This document shows positions 1 through 7,976 of a stretch of 64,000 nucleotides of DNA, piece after piece. The notes beneath the pieces are model-generated. The model was not told where the DNA came from. It ran no database searches and saw only the letters and a list, made by a program, of their open reading frames with translations. Position numbers and translations under genes: made by a program. Each line of letters starts with the position of its first letter. Position 1 is the first letter of the stretch. The stretch is from Pseudanabaena minima (GTDB lineage Bacteria > Cyanobacteriota > Cyanobacteriia > Pseudanabaenales > Pseudanabaenaceae): contig NZ_CP159508.1 in assembly GCF_051131155.1 (NCBI RefSeq), forward strand, positions 682,001-746,000, written 5' to 3'.

Positions 1-992
1 AGTGATAACTCTGAAGCAGTTGCTCTTGATTCAATTACTTCCCGCAAAACTTCTTTGCTAACTAGTTCTCGACCATGACCGATCGCTTCAGCTAAACGAT
101 AGGATTTTAATCGTAGCGTTTCGAGTTCACTTTCCATTTCGTCAGGACGATCATCGAGGTATTGATTAACATGCTGCTTAGTTTTATCAATCCTTCGCAT
201 TAAATCAATACAATTTTGGGTCAAGCCCAAGCCCATCCCCACCTGCATTAGGATAAATCCTGGTTTGATATATTCTACATAGCGATCACATGGAGACGCT
301 AACACCCAATCATGACTGACAAAAGCATTACGAAACAAACATCTAAAGGTATTTGTCCCTTCAAGAGCAATAAAATGAACATCTTGCTTCAGTTCTAGCC
401 CTTGCATTCCACCCCGTGCGATCGCCATCAGATAGTTGTCAGTCCCTTCTATTTGAGCAGATATCCCAAATAAATGCTGATCGCCGATATTAGAAACCCA
501 AGGCAATGTGCCATTGAGAATATAACCACCTTCGCAAGGCGTAGCAATAATTTTAATCTTCTCAATGCCAGCAAAGTGTTTCATCGGATTAGATAAACCC
601 GTCCCCGACAAAAGTTTGCCTGTAGCAACTTGCGGTAAGATTTGTTCCCTTAGAAAAGGATTGTCCGTGTTTTGTAAATACCAAGAGCAAGCATTATGAC
701 ACCAAGCCATAAACCCTGTGCTGAGACAAGTTTCCGAGACCATTTCGATCGCTTTCAATGCAGGTAATACGCCCCGTCCTGTACCACCATATTCAGTACT
801 AACACCTTGAGCATAAGCACCTAGACTACCAATATCACGTAAAAACTCTTCTGGATAAATCCCTTTTTGATCAATGTTAGTAACATCAGGTGCTAATTTT
901 TGGGCGATCGCCTCTTTTAAACTCTGCATTAATGCTGCATCAGTGAGCAGTTTTTCTTGAGGTTGCTTGATTATGGTGTCACTAACCTGCAT
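1..992 (-). CDS. Acyl-CoA dehydrogenase family protein (partial, C-terminus outside window)
   Basis: Flavoenzyme of the acyl-CoA dehydrogenase superfamily. From the ATG at 992 the frame stays open for about 330 codons to the window edge, so the C-terminal domain is missing here. The N-terminal helical part carries STEYGGTG; the middle domain carries LLSGTGLSNPMKH and GYILNGTLPWVSN, which fit the FAD- and substrate-binding beta domain. The start is supported by an AAAGGAAG ribosome site about 6 nt upstream. It follows the OsmC-like gene on the same strand with a palindrome between them, so co-transcription is possible. The substrate cannot be read from the sequence; a DszC-type flavin monooxygenase relative is an alternative. 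Confidence 0.8.
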   Translation of the reverse strand, partial: MQVSDTIIKQPQEKLLTDAALMQSLKEAIAQKLAPDVTNIDQKGIYPEEFLRDIGSLGAYAQGVSTEYGGTGRGVLPALKAIEMVSETCLSTGFMAWCHNACSWYLQNTDNPFLREQILPQVATGKLLSGTGLSNPMKHFAGIEKIKIIATPCEGGYILNGTLPWVSNIGDQHLFGISAQIEGTDNYLMAIARGGMQGLELKQDVHFIALEGTNTFRCLFRNAFVSHDWVLASPCDRYVEYIKPGFILMQVGMGLGLTQNCIDLMRRIDKTKQHVNQYLDDRPDEMESELETLRLKSYRLAEAIGHGRELVSKEVLREVIESRATASELS

Positions 993-1034
993 TGCTTCTT
1001 CCTTTCTCTTAATTAGTATTTTTTGATTGAACAG

Positions 1035-1061
1035 GATATGCCGCACTAAGTGCGGCATATC
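1035..1061. repeat. 27-bp perfect palindrome
   Basis: Arms GATATGCCGCACT and AGTGCGGCATATC pair perfectly around one central A, between the OsmC-like gene and the acyl-CoA dehydrogenase gene. It could attenuate or process the shared transcript; there is no clear T-tract. Confidence 0.85.
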
Positions 1062-1068
1062 TTGCATT

Positions 1069-1602
1069 TTATGCTAATGAAACTTCCATATCGACAGGAT
1101 TACGGAAAGTATTAGCAACTGGCGACCAGTAATTTGCATGTTCTAGAAGTTCAGCAAGTTCTTCCTCAGTTGCATCGGACTCGATATCGACCTTCACCCG
1201 CACAGCACTGATACCTAAACGCTTCTTAGATAGATCTCCAATACCCCATACACCAGTGATGTTAATGTCGCCTTCGAGGTGTAGCTCTAATTTAGAGAGA
1301 GTAATTCCACGCATGATCGCATTAGCATGAATACCCACGGATAGGCAAGAACCCAAACAAGCTAACAAAGCTTCAGATGGGTTCGGAGCGGTATCTTGCC
1401 CTAGTAATGTGGGTGGTTCATCAATGACATGCTCAGGTAAATTACGCACGTAGTTCAGGTTGCGAAATTGTCCTTCACAGACAGTTTTTACTTTTAATGT
1501 ACCGATGACATTGGGGTTAGCCTGTGCTTTTGCTGCTAGGGCTTCTAAGCCATCTTTACTGACTGGACGCAAGGGAGTGATTACGGAGGCTGTTGTAGTC
1601 AT
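1069..1602 (-). CDS. OsmC-like family protein
   Basis: A 177-residue OsmC/Ohr-superfamily protein. Such proteins usually reduce organic hydroperoxides in the cytosol with a pair of cysteines. The core helix 'NPSEALLACLGSCLSVG' (about residues 75-91) fits the family. The second conserved site, normally a Cys-Pro motif in the C-terminal half, reads YWSPVANTF here, so Ser replaces the expected Cys. This suggests the protein is not a classical two-cysteine peroxidase and may be one of the OsmC relatives of unknown function. It lies upstream of the partial acyl-CoA dehydrogenase gene on the same strand, 76 bp apart. The ATG has no obvious ribosome site. Confidence 0.85.
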   Translation of the reverse strand: MTTTASVITPLRPVSKDGLEALAAKAQANPNVIGTLKVKTVCEGQFRNLNYVRNLPEHVIDEPPTLLGQDTAPNPSEALLACLGSCLSVGIHANAIMRGITLSKLELHLEGDINITGVWGIGDLSKKRLGISAVRVKVDIESDATEEELAELLEHANYWSPVANTFRNPVDMEVSLA

Positions 1603-1721
1603 AATTTTAAGTATTTGATATTTCTTGACTAATCAAGCAAATAGAACGATCTATACAATTAAATACTATACAACCTCCCGTGATTTCCGTATCTTCGATT
1701 ACATATAACAATTCTAAATAA

Positions 1722-1760
1722 TTTGTGAGAGTGTGCTCCTTTAGTCTGCACTCTCACAAA
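1722..1760. repeat. 12-bp inverted repeat
   Basis: TTTGTGAGAGTG (1722-1733) and CACTCTCACAAA (1749-1760) are perfect inverted arms around a 15-nt loop, in the divergent gap between the OsmC-like gene and dapF. Confidence 0.8.
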
Positions 1761-1794
1761 TCTGCAAATCTCACAACTCATTTAGGACTGCTGG

Positions 1795-1829
1795 TAATGA
1801 TGAGGGACGCGAAGCGCCCCTCATCATTA
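1795..1829. repeat. GCNNNGC-centred palindrome upstream of dapF
   Basis: Sixteen-base arms starting TAATGATGAGGG pair with one mismatch around GAA, giving the centre GCGAAGC. It lies in the divergent gap, so it is not a simple terminator of a converging pair. Confidence 0.85.
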
Positions 1830-1888
1830 GGCATTTTGATTTGGCAAAGGAGATCGATATAATATTCAAAAATATATTGAATTAATCC

Positions 1889-2734
1889 ATGTCGATCGCA
1901 TTTAGTAAATATCACGGCTTAGGTAACGATTTTATCCTGATCGATAACCGTCACAGTGCCGAACCAATTCTCACCTCTGAGCAGGCTGTCAAATGGTGCG
2001 ATCGCAATTTTGGTATAGGTGCAGATGGAGTCATTTTTCTGTTAGCTGAGACAAATGGTGAACATCGGATGCGGATTTTTAACTCCGATGGTTCTGAGCC
2101 AGAAATGTGCGGCAATGGAATTCGTTGCTTAGCGAAATTCATGCAGGACTTGAATATTTCCACTACAGATGGAAAGTATCAGATTCAAACTGGTGCAGGC
2201 TTGATCGTGCCTCGAATGGATGCAGATGGACAGGTAACTGTGGATATGGGCAAGCCATTTTTGACTGCTGCCGAGATCCCGACGACGTTAAGAGACAGCG
2301 ATCACAAGGTTATCAATGTTCCACTTGAAGTTGGCGGCAACATTTGGAATGTAACGGCAGTGAGCATGGGTAATCCTCACTGTATAACCTTTGTTAATGA
2401 TGTCGATGCAATTCCTTTAGCAGAGATTGGCACTCTCTTTGAACATCATCCTGTCTTCCCAAAACGGACAAATACCGAATTTGTGGAAGTAGTTAATACT
2501 AGCTATGTGAAAATGCGTGTATGGGAACGTGGTGCAGGGGCAACTCTGGCATGTGGTACAGGTGCTTGCGCGACGGTAGTGGCTGGCGTTTTAAATGATC
2601 TTTGCAATCGCACCTGTACGGTAAATCTCCCTGGTGGCGATCTCAAAATCCATTGGTCAGAAGAAAGCGATCGCATTCTGATGACTGGTCCCGCAACTTT
2701 AGTATTTACTGGTTTAGCAAAGAACGAATTGTAA
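1889..2734 (+). CDS. dapF: Diaminopimelate epimerase
   Basis: Converts LL- to meso-diaminopimelate, a PLP-independent step of lysine and peptidoglycan precursor synthesis in the cytosol. The protein opens with the family motif FSKYHGLGNDF. Both catalytic cysteines are in place: one in MCGNGIRCLA (about residue 74) and one in LACGTGACATV (about residue 222). At 281 residues it has the usual length. The start is ATG at 1889, just before the conserved N-terminus. The next gene in the same direction is the HIT protein, about 160 bp away beyond an A/T-rich inverted repeat. Confidence 0.97.
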   Translation: MSIAFSKYHGLGNDFILIDNRHSAEPILTSEQAVKWCDRNFGIGADGVIFLLAETNGEHRMRIFNSDGSEPEMCGNGIRCLAKFMQDLNISTTDGKYQIQTGAGLIVPRMDADGQVTVDMGKPFLTAAEIPTTLRDSDHKVINVPLEVGGNIWNVTAVSMGNPHCITFVNDVDAIPLAEIGTLFEHHPVFPKRTNTEFVEVVNTSYVKMRVWERGAGATLACGTGACATVVAGVLNDLCNRTCTVNLPGGDLKIHWSEESDRILMTGPATLVFTGLAKNEL

Positions 2735-2785
2735 ATAAGCTGTGGCTATTGTGGCTCTTTGCGTCACAATTACCGATTAAGCGAA

Positions 2786-2840
2786 CCACAAGAAATTTTT
2801 AAAAAATTTTACAAGGCGATATTTTTAAAAATTTCTTGGT
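2786..2840. repeat. A/T-rich inverted repeat
   Basis: CAAGAAATTTTTAAAAA on the left is repeated inverted on the right around ACAAGGCGAT. The arm start AAGAAATTTTT also occurs in the 42731-42789 palindrome, so the two may be related. Confidence 0.7.
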
Positions 2841-2891
2841 TTGGGTTTGAGCGCAAAGCGTAACAAGTATAAAAAACTAGAGATTTTCAAA

Positions 2892-3230
2892 ATGAGCGAA
2901 ACTATATTTAGCAAAATTATTAAGCGGGAAATTCCTGCAAGCATTCTCTATGAGGATGAACTTGCCCTTGTATTCCGCGATGTCAATCCTCAAGCTCCCG
3001 TACATTTTCTTGTCATTCCTAAAAAGCCCATTGTGAAGCTTTCAGAAGCAACCATAGAGGATCAGACCTTGCTAGGACACCTCTTACTTGTAGCTAATAA
3101 GGTTGCTGCTCAAGAAGGTTTAACTGATTTTCGTCTAGTCGCGAATAATGGTGCAGGCGCAGGGCAAAGTGTTTTCCATTTACATATTCATGTTTTAGGC
3201 GATCGCTCCTTTACTTTGCCCCCTGGTTAA
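2892..3230 (+). CDS. HIT family nucleotide-binding protein (HinT-like)
   Basis: Histidine triad hydrolase of the HinT/PKCI branch, which typically hydrolyses purine nucleoside phosphoramidates or AMP-lysine-type adducts in the cytosol. The catalytic triad HLHIHV is near the C-terminus, followed by LPPG as in other HinT proteins; FRDVNPQAPVHFLVIP is the conserved central strand. I chose the ATG at 2892 (MSETIFSKII), giving 112 residues, the normal size. A longer frame from a TTG at 2841 adds an unconserved lysine-rich leader. A terminator hairpin follows the stop directly. Confidence 0.95.
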   Translation: MSETIFSKIIKREIPASILYEDELALVFRDVNPQAPVHFLVIPKKPIVKLSEATIEDQTLLGHLLLVANKVAAQEGLTDFRLVANNGAGAGQSVFHLHIHVLGDRSFTLPPG

Positions 3231-3273
3231 ACCATAAAAAGAGTCGGTGCAAAAAGCCGACTCTTTTTATGGT
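3231..3273. terminator. Bidirectional terminator hairpin
   Basis: Seventeen-bp perfect arms (ACCATAAAAAGAGTCGG and its complement) around a 9-nt loop. A-tract and T-tract flank the G+C stem in both directions. It sits between the convergent HIT gene and glycosyltransferase gene and overlaps the latter's stop. Confidence 0.88.
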
Positions 3274-4748
3274 TGGTAATTTTTCCCAATCGCAATTTCA
3301 TAGGTTTTCAAATACAATCCAAATCTAGTGATTGCGACATTACTAATGGGAGTAACTTGATCAAAATGGGCGATCACTTTATCAGTAAGGGGATACCATT
3401 GGTCAGAAATTAAGATGGCATTTTTACCTTTTTGTTGTGCTGCATTATCTAGGTTCCAAATTGTAAATTGACTAATCCGCTTAGAAATAGCCGTCACATC
3501 AGGGTTTCCCATCTCATAGGCAAGTGCTGCTGCTGAACGATAATCAGAAGTAATTAAGAAGGGTGCTGCTGGCAAGGTTTTGCTGATTTTCTGTACTTCA
3601 GCAGCCACCTCCTGCCATCCATAAATCATGCGCCCATCTTGATCGCCATCCTTCCCAAATATGGCACTCACTGGGAACATACAGGAATTCCACACAAATA
3701 AAATTGCGAATAATATTCCAAAGACTTCTGCTCCATAAAAAATTTGCAGATTTTCTCTCCCTCTCTCTATGGAAGAGTGGGCTGGGGGGGGAGAGAAACA
3801 TGCTAATGGCAATAATGGAAATAGCAATAAATAAGCATGAATATTCCAATAATAGAGCGCTGTAGAAAATAGCGAAACTACCATTAATAAACCTGTAGAA
3901 GTGATAAAAGTCCAAAATGCTACTCTTGTGTATAGCCCATTTTCCTTGCAAAAGCCTCGCCATAGCAACCATGCTAAAAATGGCGAAAGCATTAATAATG
4001 AAATCCCAATAAAGCCCAATGGTTCTAACAATCGCATAATCACAGTGCCACTATCGACACTCCGATTTGCATAAAAACGGAAGGATAAAAAATTATTGCT
4101 GTAGTTCCAATAAAATACGGGTAGAAAAGCGATCGCACTAATACCAACACATAACCACAAGCGGATATCTTTAAATAATCTTCTTAATTGTGAATCTGTA
4201 GTGATCGCTGCTAATAAACCCAATGTCATAAACAGCGAATTATATTTTGTTATATGAGCTAGGGAGAGAGCGATCGCACTGCCATATAGTCGCCAACTTG
4301 CTCCTTTGCCATTGATTAAATATTCATCAAGAAAGCGAATGCAAAGATATGCACCAACAAGACTAAGAGCGATCGCTAAATGGTCATGCCATGCCAAGGA
4401 AAGCATTATGTTATATAACGGTGAAGCCATGACTGCGAGAACCACCCACCAAATATAACGACTGGCTCTTTCTTGATAAAGATATCGGAGAATGCAGTAA
4501 TAGGTATAAAAGAAGACGCTGCTAGTAACGAGATTTAGCGATCGCAAGGTGAGGAGGGATTTGCCAAACCATGTAGTAATCCATCCCTGTAACCATGCCT
4601 GCAACGGTGGATGATCGTAATAGGAAAAGTCTAAATGCTGCCCCCATAGCCAATAGTAAGCTTCATCAGGATTTGGTGGAGCAAATAGCCAAAAGATGCA
4701 TCGCAGTAAAATTAATAACAGCAAAAATATTGGTGGATAAAAGCTCAT
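3267..4748 (-). CDS. GT39-type membrane glycosyltransferase
   Basis: Integral membrane glycosyltransferase of the dolichyl/polyprenyl-phosphate-mannose (PMT/ArnT-like) superfamily, expected to move a sugar from a lipid-phosphate donor to a periplasmic or cell-envelope acceptor. The N-terminal DEAYYW motif carries the acidic residue typical of the first loop, and YYDHPPL follows at about residue 43. Some ten hydrophobic segments run to about residue 370, then a soluble tail with a segment reading AAPFLITSDYRSAAALAY. The 493-residue length fits. The ATG at 4748 precedes a membrane segment directly. The acceptor cannot be inferred; neighbours give no glycan context. Confidence 0.85.
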   Translation of the reverse strand: MSFYPPIFLLLLILLRCIFWLFAPPNPDEAYYWLWGQHLDFSYYDHPPLQAWLQGWITTWFGKSLLTLRSLNLVTSSVFFYTYYCILRYLYQERASRYIWWVVLAVMASPLYNIMLSLAWHDHLAIALSLVGAYLCIRFLDEYLINGKGASWRLYGSAIALSLAHITKYNSLFMTLGLLAAITTDSQLRRLFKDIRLWLCVGISAIAFLPVFYWNYSNNFLSFRFYANRSVDSGTVIMRLLEPLGFIGISLLMLSPFLAWLLWRGFCKENGLYTRVAFWTFITSTGLLMVVSLFSTALYYWNIHAYLLLFPLLPLACFSPPPAHSSIERGRENLQIFYGAEVFGILFAILFVWNSCMFPVSAIFGKDGDQDGRMIYGWQEVAAEVQKISKTLPAAPFLITSDYRSAAALAYEMGNPDVTAISKRISQFTIWNLDNAAQQKGKNAILISDQWYPLTDKVIAHFDQVTPISNVAITRFGLYLKTYEIAIGKNYQP

Positions 4749-4786
4749 TAGTCTTTAGCGGCTTTACTTTGATAACTGATAGGTTT

Positions 4787-4850
4787 AGATCTCCGACTTT
4801 TTTGTGCGAGCAAGGATAGTTTGTGCATTTACAGAAAAAGTCGGAGATCT
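4787..4850. repeat. 64-bp inverted-repeat element (CCGACTTTTTT family), copy 1
   Basis: Arms AGATCTCCGACTTTTT and AAAAAGTCGGAGATCT enclose about 30 nt. A second copy of equal length is at 32527-32590 with the same arm design and a similar centre. This arm sequence resembles a repeat I know to be common in cyanobacterial intergenic DNA. Confidence 0.75.
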
Positions 4851-4886
4851 TGGCTACTTGCTAATTGCGCTTATTTACTCACCAAC

Positions 4887-5435
4887 TTACTTGATAAACT
4901 TTGCGTCAAGAGGCGGTCGATCGCGTTTAACTTGACGTGAATTTTTAGATTTCATATTTGGGCGATCGCCATAGGGGACAGTATCTGGATCGTCATCTTC
5001 ATATTCTTCCTCTTCTTCATCTTCATATTCCTCTTCCTCTTCTTCATATTCTTCATCCTCATAATCATCCTCAACAAATTCTTCTTTGTACTGGGATTGA
5101 GTGGCTTTGACCTGTTCTTTGATCTCCTTACCAGATCCAGAGGCAATCACAGCCCGACGAATTAAGAGATTTTGCCGCCATGAAGCGATCGCATTAATCA
5201 CAAATGCTAGAAAACCGCCACCAACAAATGCAGCTAACATGGCAACACTCAGGGGAATCGCGATTGTCTTTTGCCCTAAAAAGAAAATCTGTACGACAGG
5301 CTGTAAATTTTGGACAAAGATAGCTGCAAGTAGGGTGATCATAATCCCTAAGAACACAAGTTGCGCGATCACGATCGCACCCGAAGATTTCTTATTAACA
5401 GCATTAGCGGTTTGAGAAAAACGCGATCTCGTCAT
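4887..5435 (-). CDS. LapA-domain membrane protein with acidic tail
   Basis: Small membrane protein with a LapA/DUF1049-type domain: two hydrophobic segments (about residues 22-44 and 58-82) separated by VQNLQPVVQIFFLGQKT, the family's short strand-like loop. LapA proteins are linked to envelope or LPS assembly in proteobacteria; the role in cyanobacteria is not settled. The C-terminal half (about residues 113-150) is an almost uninterrupted Glu/Asp/Tyr stretch, then a basic tail. It overlaps ubiX by 4 bp (ATGA), so the two are translationally coupled. The acidic run is unusual in length and might bind cations or a basic partner. Confidence 0.75.
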   Translation of the reverse strand: MTRSRFSQTANAVNKKSSGAIVIAQLVFLGIMITLLAAIFVQNLQPVVQIFFLGQKTIAIPLSVAMLAAFVGGGFLAFVINAIASWRQNLLIRRAVIASGSGKEIKEQVKATQSQYKEEFVEDDYEDEEYEEEEEEYEDEEEEEYEDDDPDTVPYGDRPNMKSKNSRQVKRDRPPLDAKFIK

Positions 5436-6091
5436 AGTTCAGCATCTCCTGTGACCATATTAGAAGGCATTCTACCCTGCCAGCGCAGGATTAAATCTGC
5501 ATCAATATCCAGTTGATCGAGCGCTCTCGCAATCACAAAATCCACCAAATCCTCGATCGTCTGCGGGTTGTGATACCAAGCAGGAATCGCTGGTACAATT
5601 CTCGCCCCTGCTTCCGCTAAAGCAGTGAGATTTCGCAAATGGATCAAACTTAAGGGGGTTTCACGCGGTACGATTACCAATTTCCGACCTTCTTTAAGAT
5701 GGACATCCGCAGCCCGCTCTAATAAATCAGAACTTAATCCGTGAGCGATCTTCGCCACCGTTGCCATACTGCAAGGAATTACCAGCATTCCCAATGTCCG
5801 AAATGACCCACTAGCAATCGTTGCCCCCACATCGGCAAATTGATGACAAGTTAGTTTGCCATCATGGGTCTCACTGCGATCGCGCCAAAACTGTTCTTGC
5901 GATCGCAAATTACTCGGCATGGCAATATTATTTTCCGATTGCCAAACCATCATCGCCGCCTTAGAAGCCACCAGATCGACGTTGTAATGATTATTTAATA
6001 AAAATTTGAGCGATCGCACAGCATAAATCATGCCTGATGCCCCAGAAACCCCTAATACAATCGCTTTTTCAATCTCTTTGTTATTTTGCAT
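5432..6091 (-). CDS. ubiX: Flavin prenyltransferase UbiX
   Basis: UbiX/Pad1 family flavoprotein that attaches a dimethylallyl group to FMN, producing the prenyl-FMN cofactor of UbiD-type decarboxylases. The N-terminal VLGVSGASGMIYAVRSLKFL is the FMN-binding start. The central GSFRTLGMLVIPCSMATVAKIAHG and the later KLVIVPRETPLS are family hallmarks. The length of 219 residues is normal. The start is ATG at 6091. It is followed with a 4-bp overlap by the LapA-like gene. No UbiD partner is in the window. In cyanobacteria the pathway served may be plastoquinone or related quinone synthesis; that is known for the family, not shown here. Confidence 0.93.
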   Translation of the reverse strand: MQNNKEIEKAIVLGVSGASGMIYAVRSLKFLLNNHYNVDLVASKAAMMVWQSENNIAMPSNLRSQEQFWRDRSETHDGKLTCHQFADVGATIASGSFRTLGMLVIPCSMATVAKIAHGLSSDLLERAADVHLKEGRKLVIVPRETPLSLIHLRNLTALAEAGARIVPAIPAWYHNPQTIEDLVDFVIARALDQLDIDADLILRWQGRMPSNMVTGDAEL

Positions 6092-6192
6092 TCAATATCT
6101 AAATTCAGCATTTAATTCAGCACATTAGCTCAATCATAGCTCTGTTTGTTAAGCTTAAAGTTATATAGCTGTCGCCAGTCATCAAAGTAGAA

Positions 6193-6217
6193 AGTGGCGG
6201 CGCTTTGCGCCACCACT
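6193..6217. repeat. GCNNNGC-centred palindrome
   Basis: Arms AGTGGCGGCGC and GCGCCACCACT (one mismatch) around TTT, centre GCTTTGC, in the divergent gap between ubiX and the kinase gene. Confidence 0.8.
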
Positions 6218-6325
6218 GCTCTAGATTTAATATAGGCTGCTGCTATAGCCATTAGCCTCACGATAAATATGTCGTGATCTAGCAAATTATTGATGAGGCA
6301 AAGTTCTGTAACTTGGTAGGTAACT

Positions 6326-7933
6326 ATGTTAGTAGGCAAAACATTAAAGAATCGGTACAAAATCCTCACGGTTCTGGGGAGTGGGGGATTTGGTGATACC
6401 TACTTAGCACAAGATATAGACTTACCCGGTCACCCTACCTGTGTGGTTAAACAACTCAAACCCAAAGATACCAATCCCAATGTTTTGCCGATCGCCAAAG
6501 GTTTATTTGATCGGGAAGCAGAATATTTATACAAATTGGGAAATGCTCATCCCCAAATTCCGAAACTATTTGCTCATTTTGAAGAGAACAACGAGTTTTT
6601 TTTGGTGCAAGAGTTTGTGGAAGGGCATAGCCTTGCTGAAGAGATTCCCATCGGTCAGAGATTATCAGAGAGTGCAACAACTACCCTATTACTAGAGGTT
6701 TTAGAAGTTCTCGCCTTTGTTCATCAAAATAATATTATCCATCGTGATATCAAACTCACCAACATTATGCGCCGTCGGCAAGATGGCAAAATCGTTCTCA
6801 TTGACTTTGGTGCAGTTAAAGACATCAGTGCGTTAAAAACTGACTCCCAAGGTCATACTGACGTTACCGTTAGCATTGGTTCCCCCGGATATATGCCAAG
6901 CGAGCAAGCAAGAGGGAAACCTCGCCTCAGTAGTGATGTTTATGCTGTCGGTATGATTGGCATCCAAGCTCTTACGGGTATTGCACCTGATAGCTTGCAA
7001 GAAGATGCAAACACAGGCGAAATCCTGTGGCGCGATCGCGTAGAAGTCAGTAATGCTTTTGCGGAAGTACTTCAAAAAATGGTGTTTTCCCATTTTAGTC
7101 AGCGCTATAAATCAGCGATCGATGCTTTACAGGCAATGCGATCTCTTTGTGCTACTAACATTAGCTATAGTAATAATATTGCCCCAACTGAGGCGATCGC
7201 TTATCCATTATCTGGTTCAGATTCATCGCCAACTATAGTTACCAATACAGGTAGAGAGACTGTACCTGCATCTGCACCAACCACACCACAAGCCCCTATC
7301 CCAACCACACCACAAAATCCTGTCACAACGCCCCATGTCACAGTCTCCGCTCCTAATCCAATATTCTCGAAGTATCAACCATTTCTATGGATCGCCTTGA
7401 CTGGAGTAATATCAGTTTCAGCAGCGATCGCTACAGCAATGCTGTTACCAAAACTAACTAATCAGACTAGTAGTAATAATCAAATTGAAACTACAAAAGT
7501 ACCAACAAGTTCTCCATCAATTTCTCAAACTCCTTCCCCAAGTCCAGAAACTCCAGATCCCATAGAAACAGAAACTCCAGAGTCATCTCCCATAATTACA
7601 ACAACTGATTCCACTATGCCAAGTTTTGGGGCGATCGCGCGTTCCCCTTCGACTCAAGCCAACGGATACTCATGGAACTTTACTTCACAAAAGGCAGCCG
7701 AAACTAGAGCTTTGAGTGAATGTGAGAACAACTCTAATTCAGGGGATTGCAAAATATTAGTCTGGGCGCAAAATGCCTGTATGTCATTGGCTGAGGGATC
7801 TAATGGTGCGGCAGGCTCAGGCTGGTCAACGGATATGATTGCTGCCGAAAATACCGCAAAACAAGTTTGCCAGCAATACAAAGGTGTTAATTGTGCTATT
7901 ACCCGCACAATTTGTTTGCCATTTCAACAGTAA
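6326..7933 (+). CDS. Serine/threonine protein kinase with C-terminal DUF4189-like domain
   Basis: Hanks-type kinase of the cyanobacterial Spk group. The kinase domain occupies about residues 10-275, with glycine loop LGSGGFGDTY, lysine in VVKQLK, catalytic HRDIKLTNIM, DFG in LIDFGAVKD and activation segment GSPGYMPSEQ. A Pro/Thr-rich linker precedes one transmembrane helix (about 351-375). After a second Ser/Pro-rich linker the C-terminal 100 residues form a Cys-rich domain (FGAIARSP..., CKILVWAQNACMSLAEG) that resembles DUF4189 and would lie outside the membrane. The architecture suggests a receptor kinase with an external sensor. The broken WD40 gene starts 43 bp downstream on the same strand. 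Confidence 0.9.
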   Translation: MLVGKTLKNRYKILTVLGSGGFGDTYLAQDIDLPGHPTCVVKQLKPKDTNPNVLPIAKGLFDREAEYLYKLGNAHPQIPKLFAHFEENNEFFLVQEFVEGHSLAEEIPIGQRLSESATTTLLLEVLEVLAFVHQNNIIHRDIKLTNIMRRRQDGKIVLIDFGAVKDISALKTDSQGHTDVTVSIGSPGYMPSEQARGKPRLSSDVYAVGMIGIQALTGIAPDSLQEDANTGEILWRDRVEVSNAFAEVLQKMVFSHFSQRYKSAIDALQAMRSLCATNISYSNNIAPTEAIAYPLSGSDSSPTIVTNTGRETVPASAPTTPQAPIPTTPQNPVTTPHVTVSAPNPIFSKYQPFLWIALTGVISVSAAIATAMLLPKLTNQTSSNNQIETTKVPTSSPSISQTPSPSPETPDPIETETPESSPIITTTDSTMPSFGAIARSPSTQANGYSWNFTSQKAAETRALSECENNSNSGDCKILVWAQNACMSLAEGSNGAAGSGWSTDMIAAENTAKQVCQQYKGVNCAITRTICLPFQQ

Positions 7934-7976
7934 ACTAAAAAAATGGCGACAAAACTAGCATCTATGCACCATTACT

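Noticed and set aside
2841..2891. Upstream TTG start for the HIT gene
   Set aside because: The added 17 residues (Lys-rich) are not conserved in HinT proteins, and part derives from the A/T inverted repeat.
4952..5146. Met/Lys-rich open frame of 64 codons on the minus strand
   Set aside because: It is the shifted frame of the Glu/Asp-rich tail of the LapA-like gene.
6130..6369. Open frame of 79 codons on the minus strand between ubiX and the kinase gene
   Set aside because: It runs across the 6193-6217 palindrome and into the kinase start on the other strand; no ribosome site or family match.
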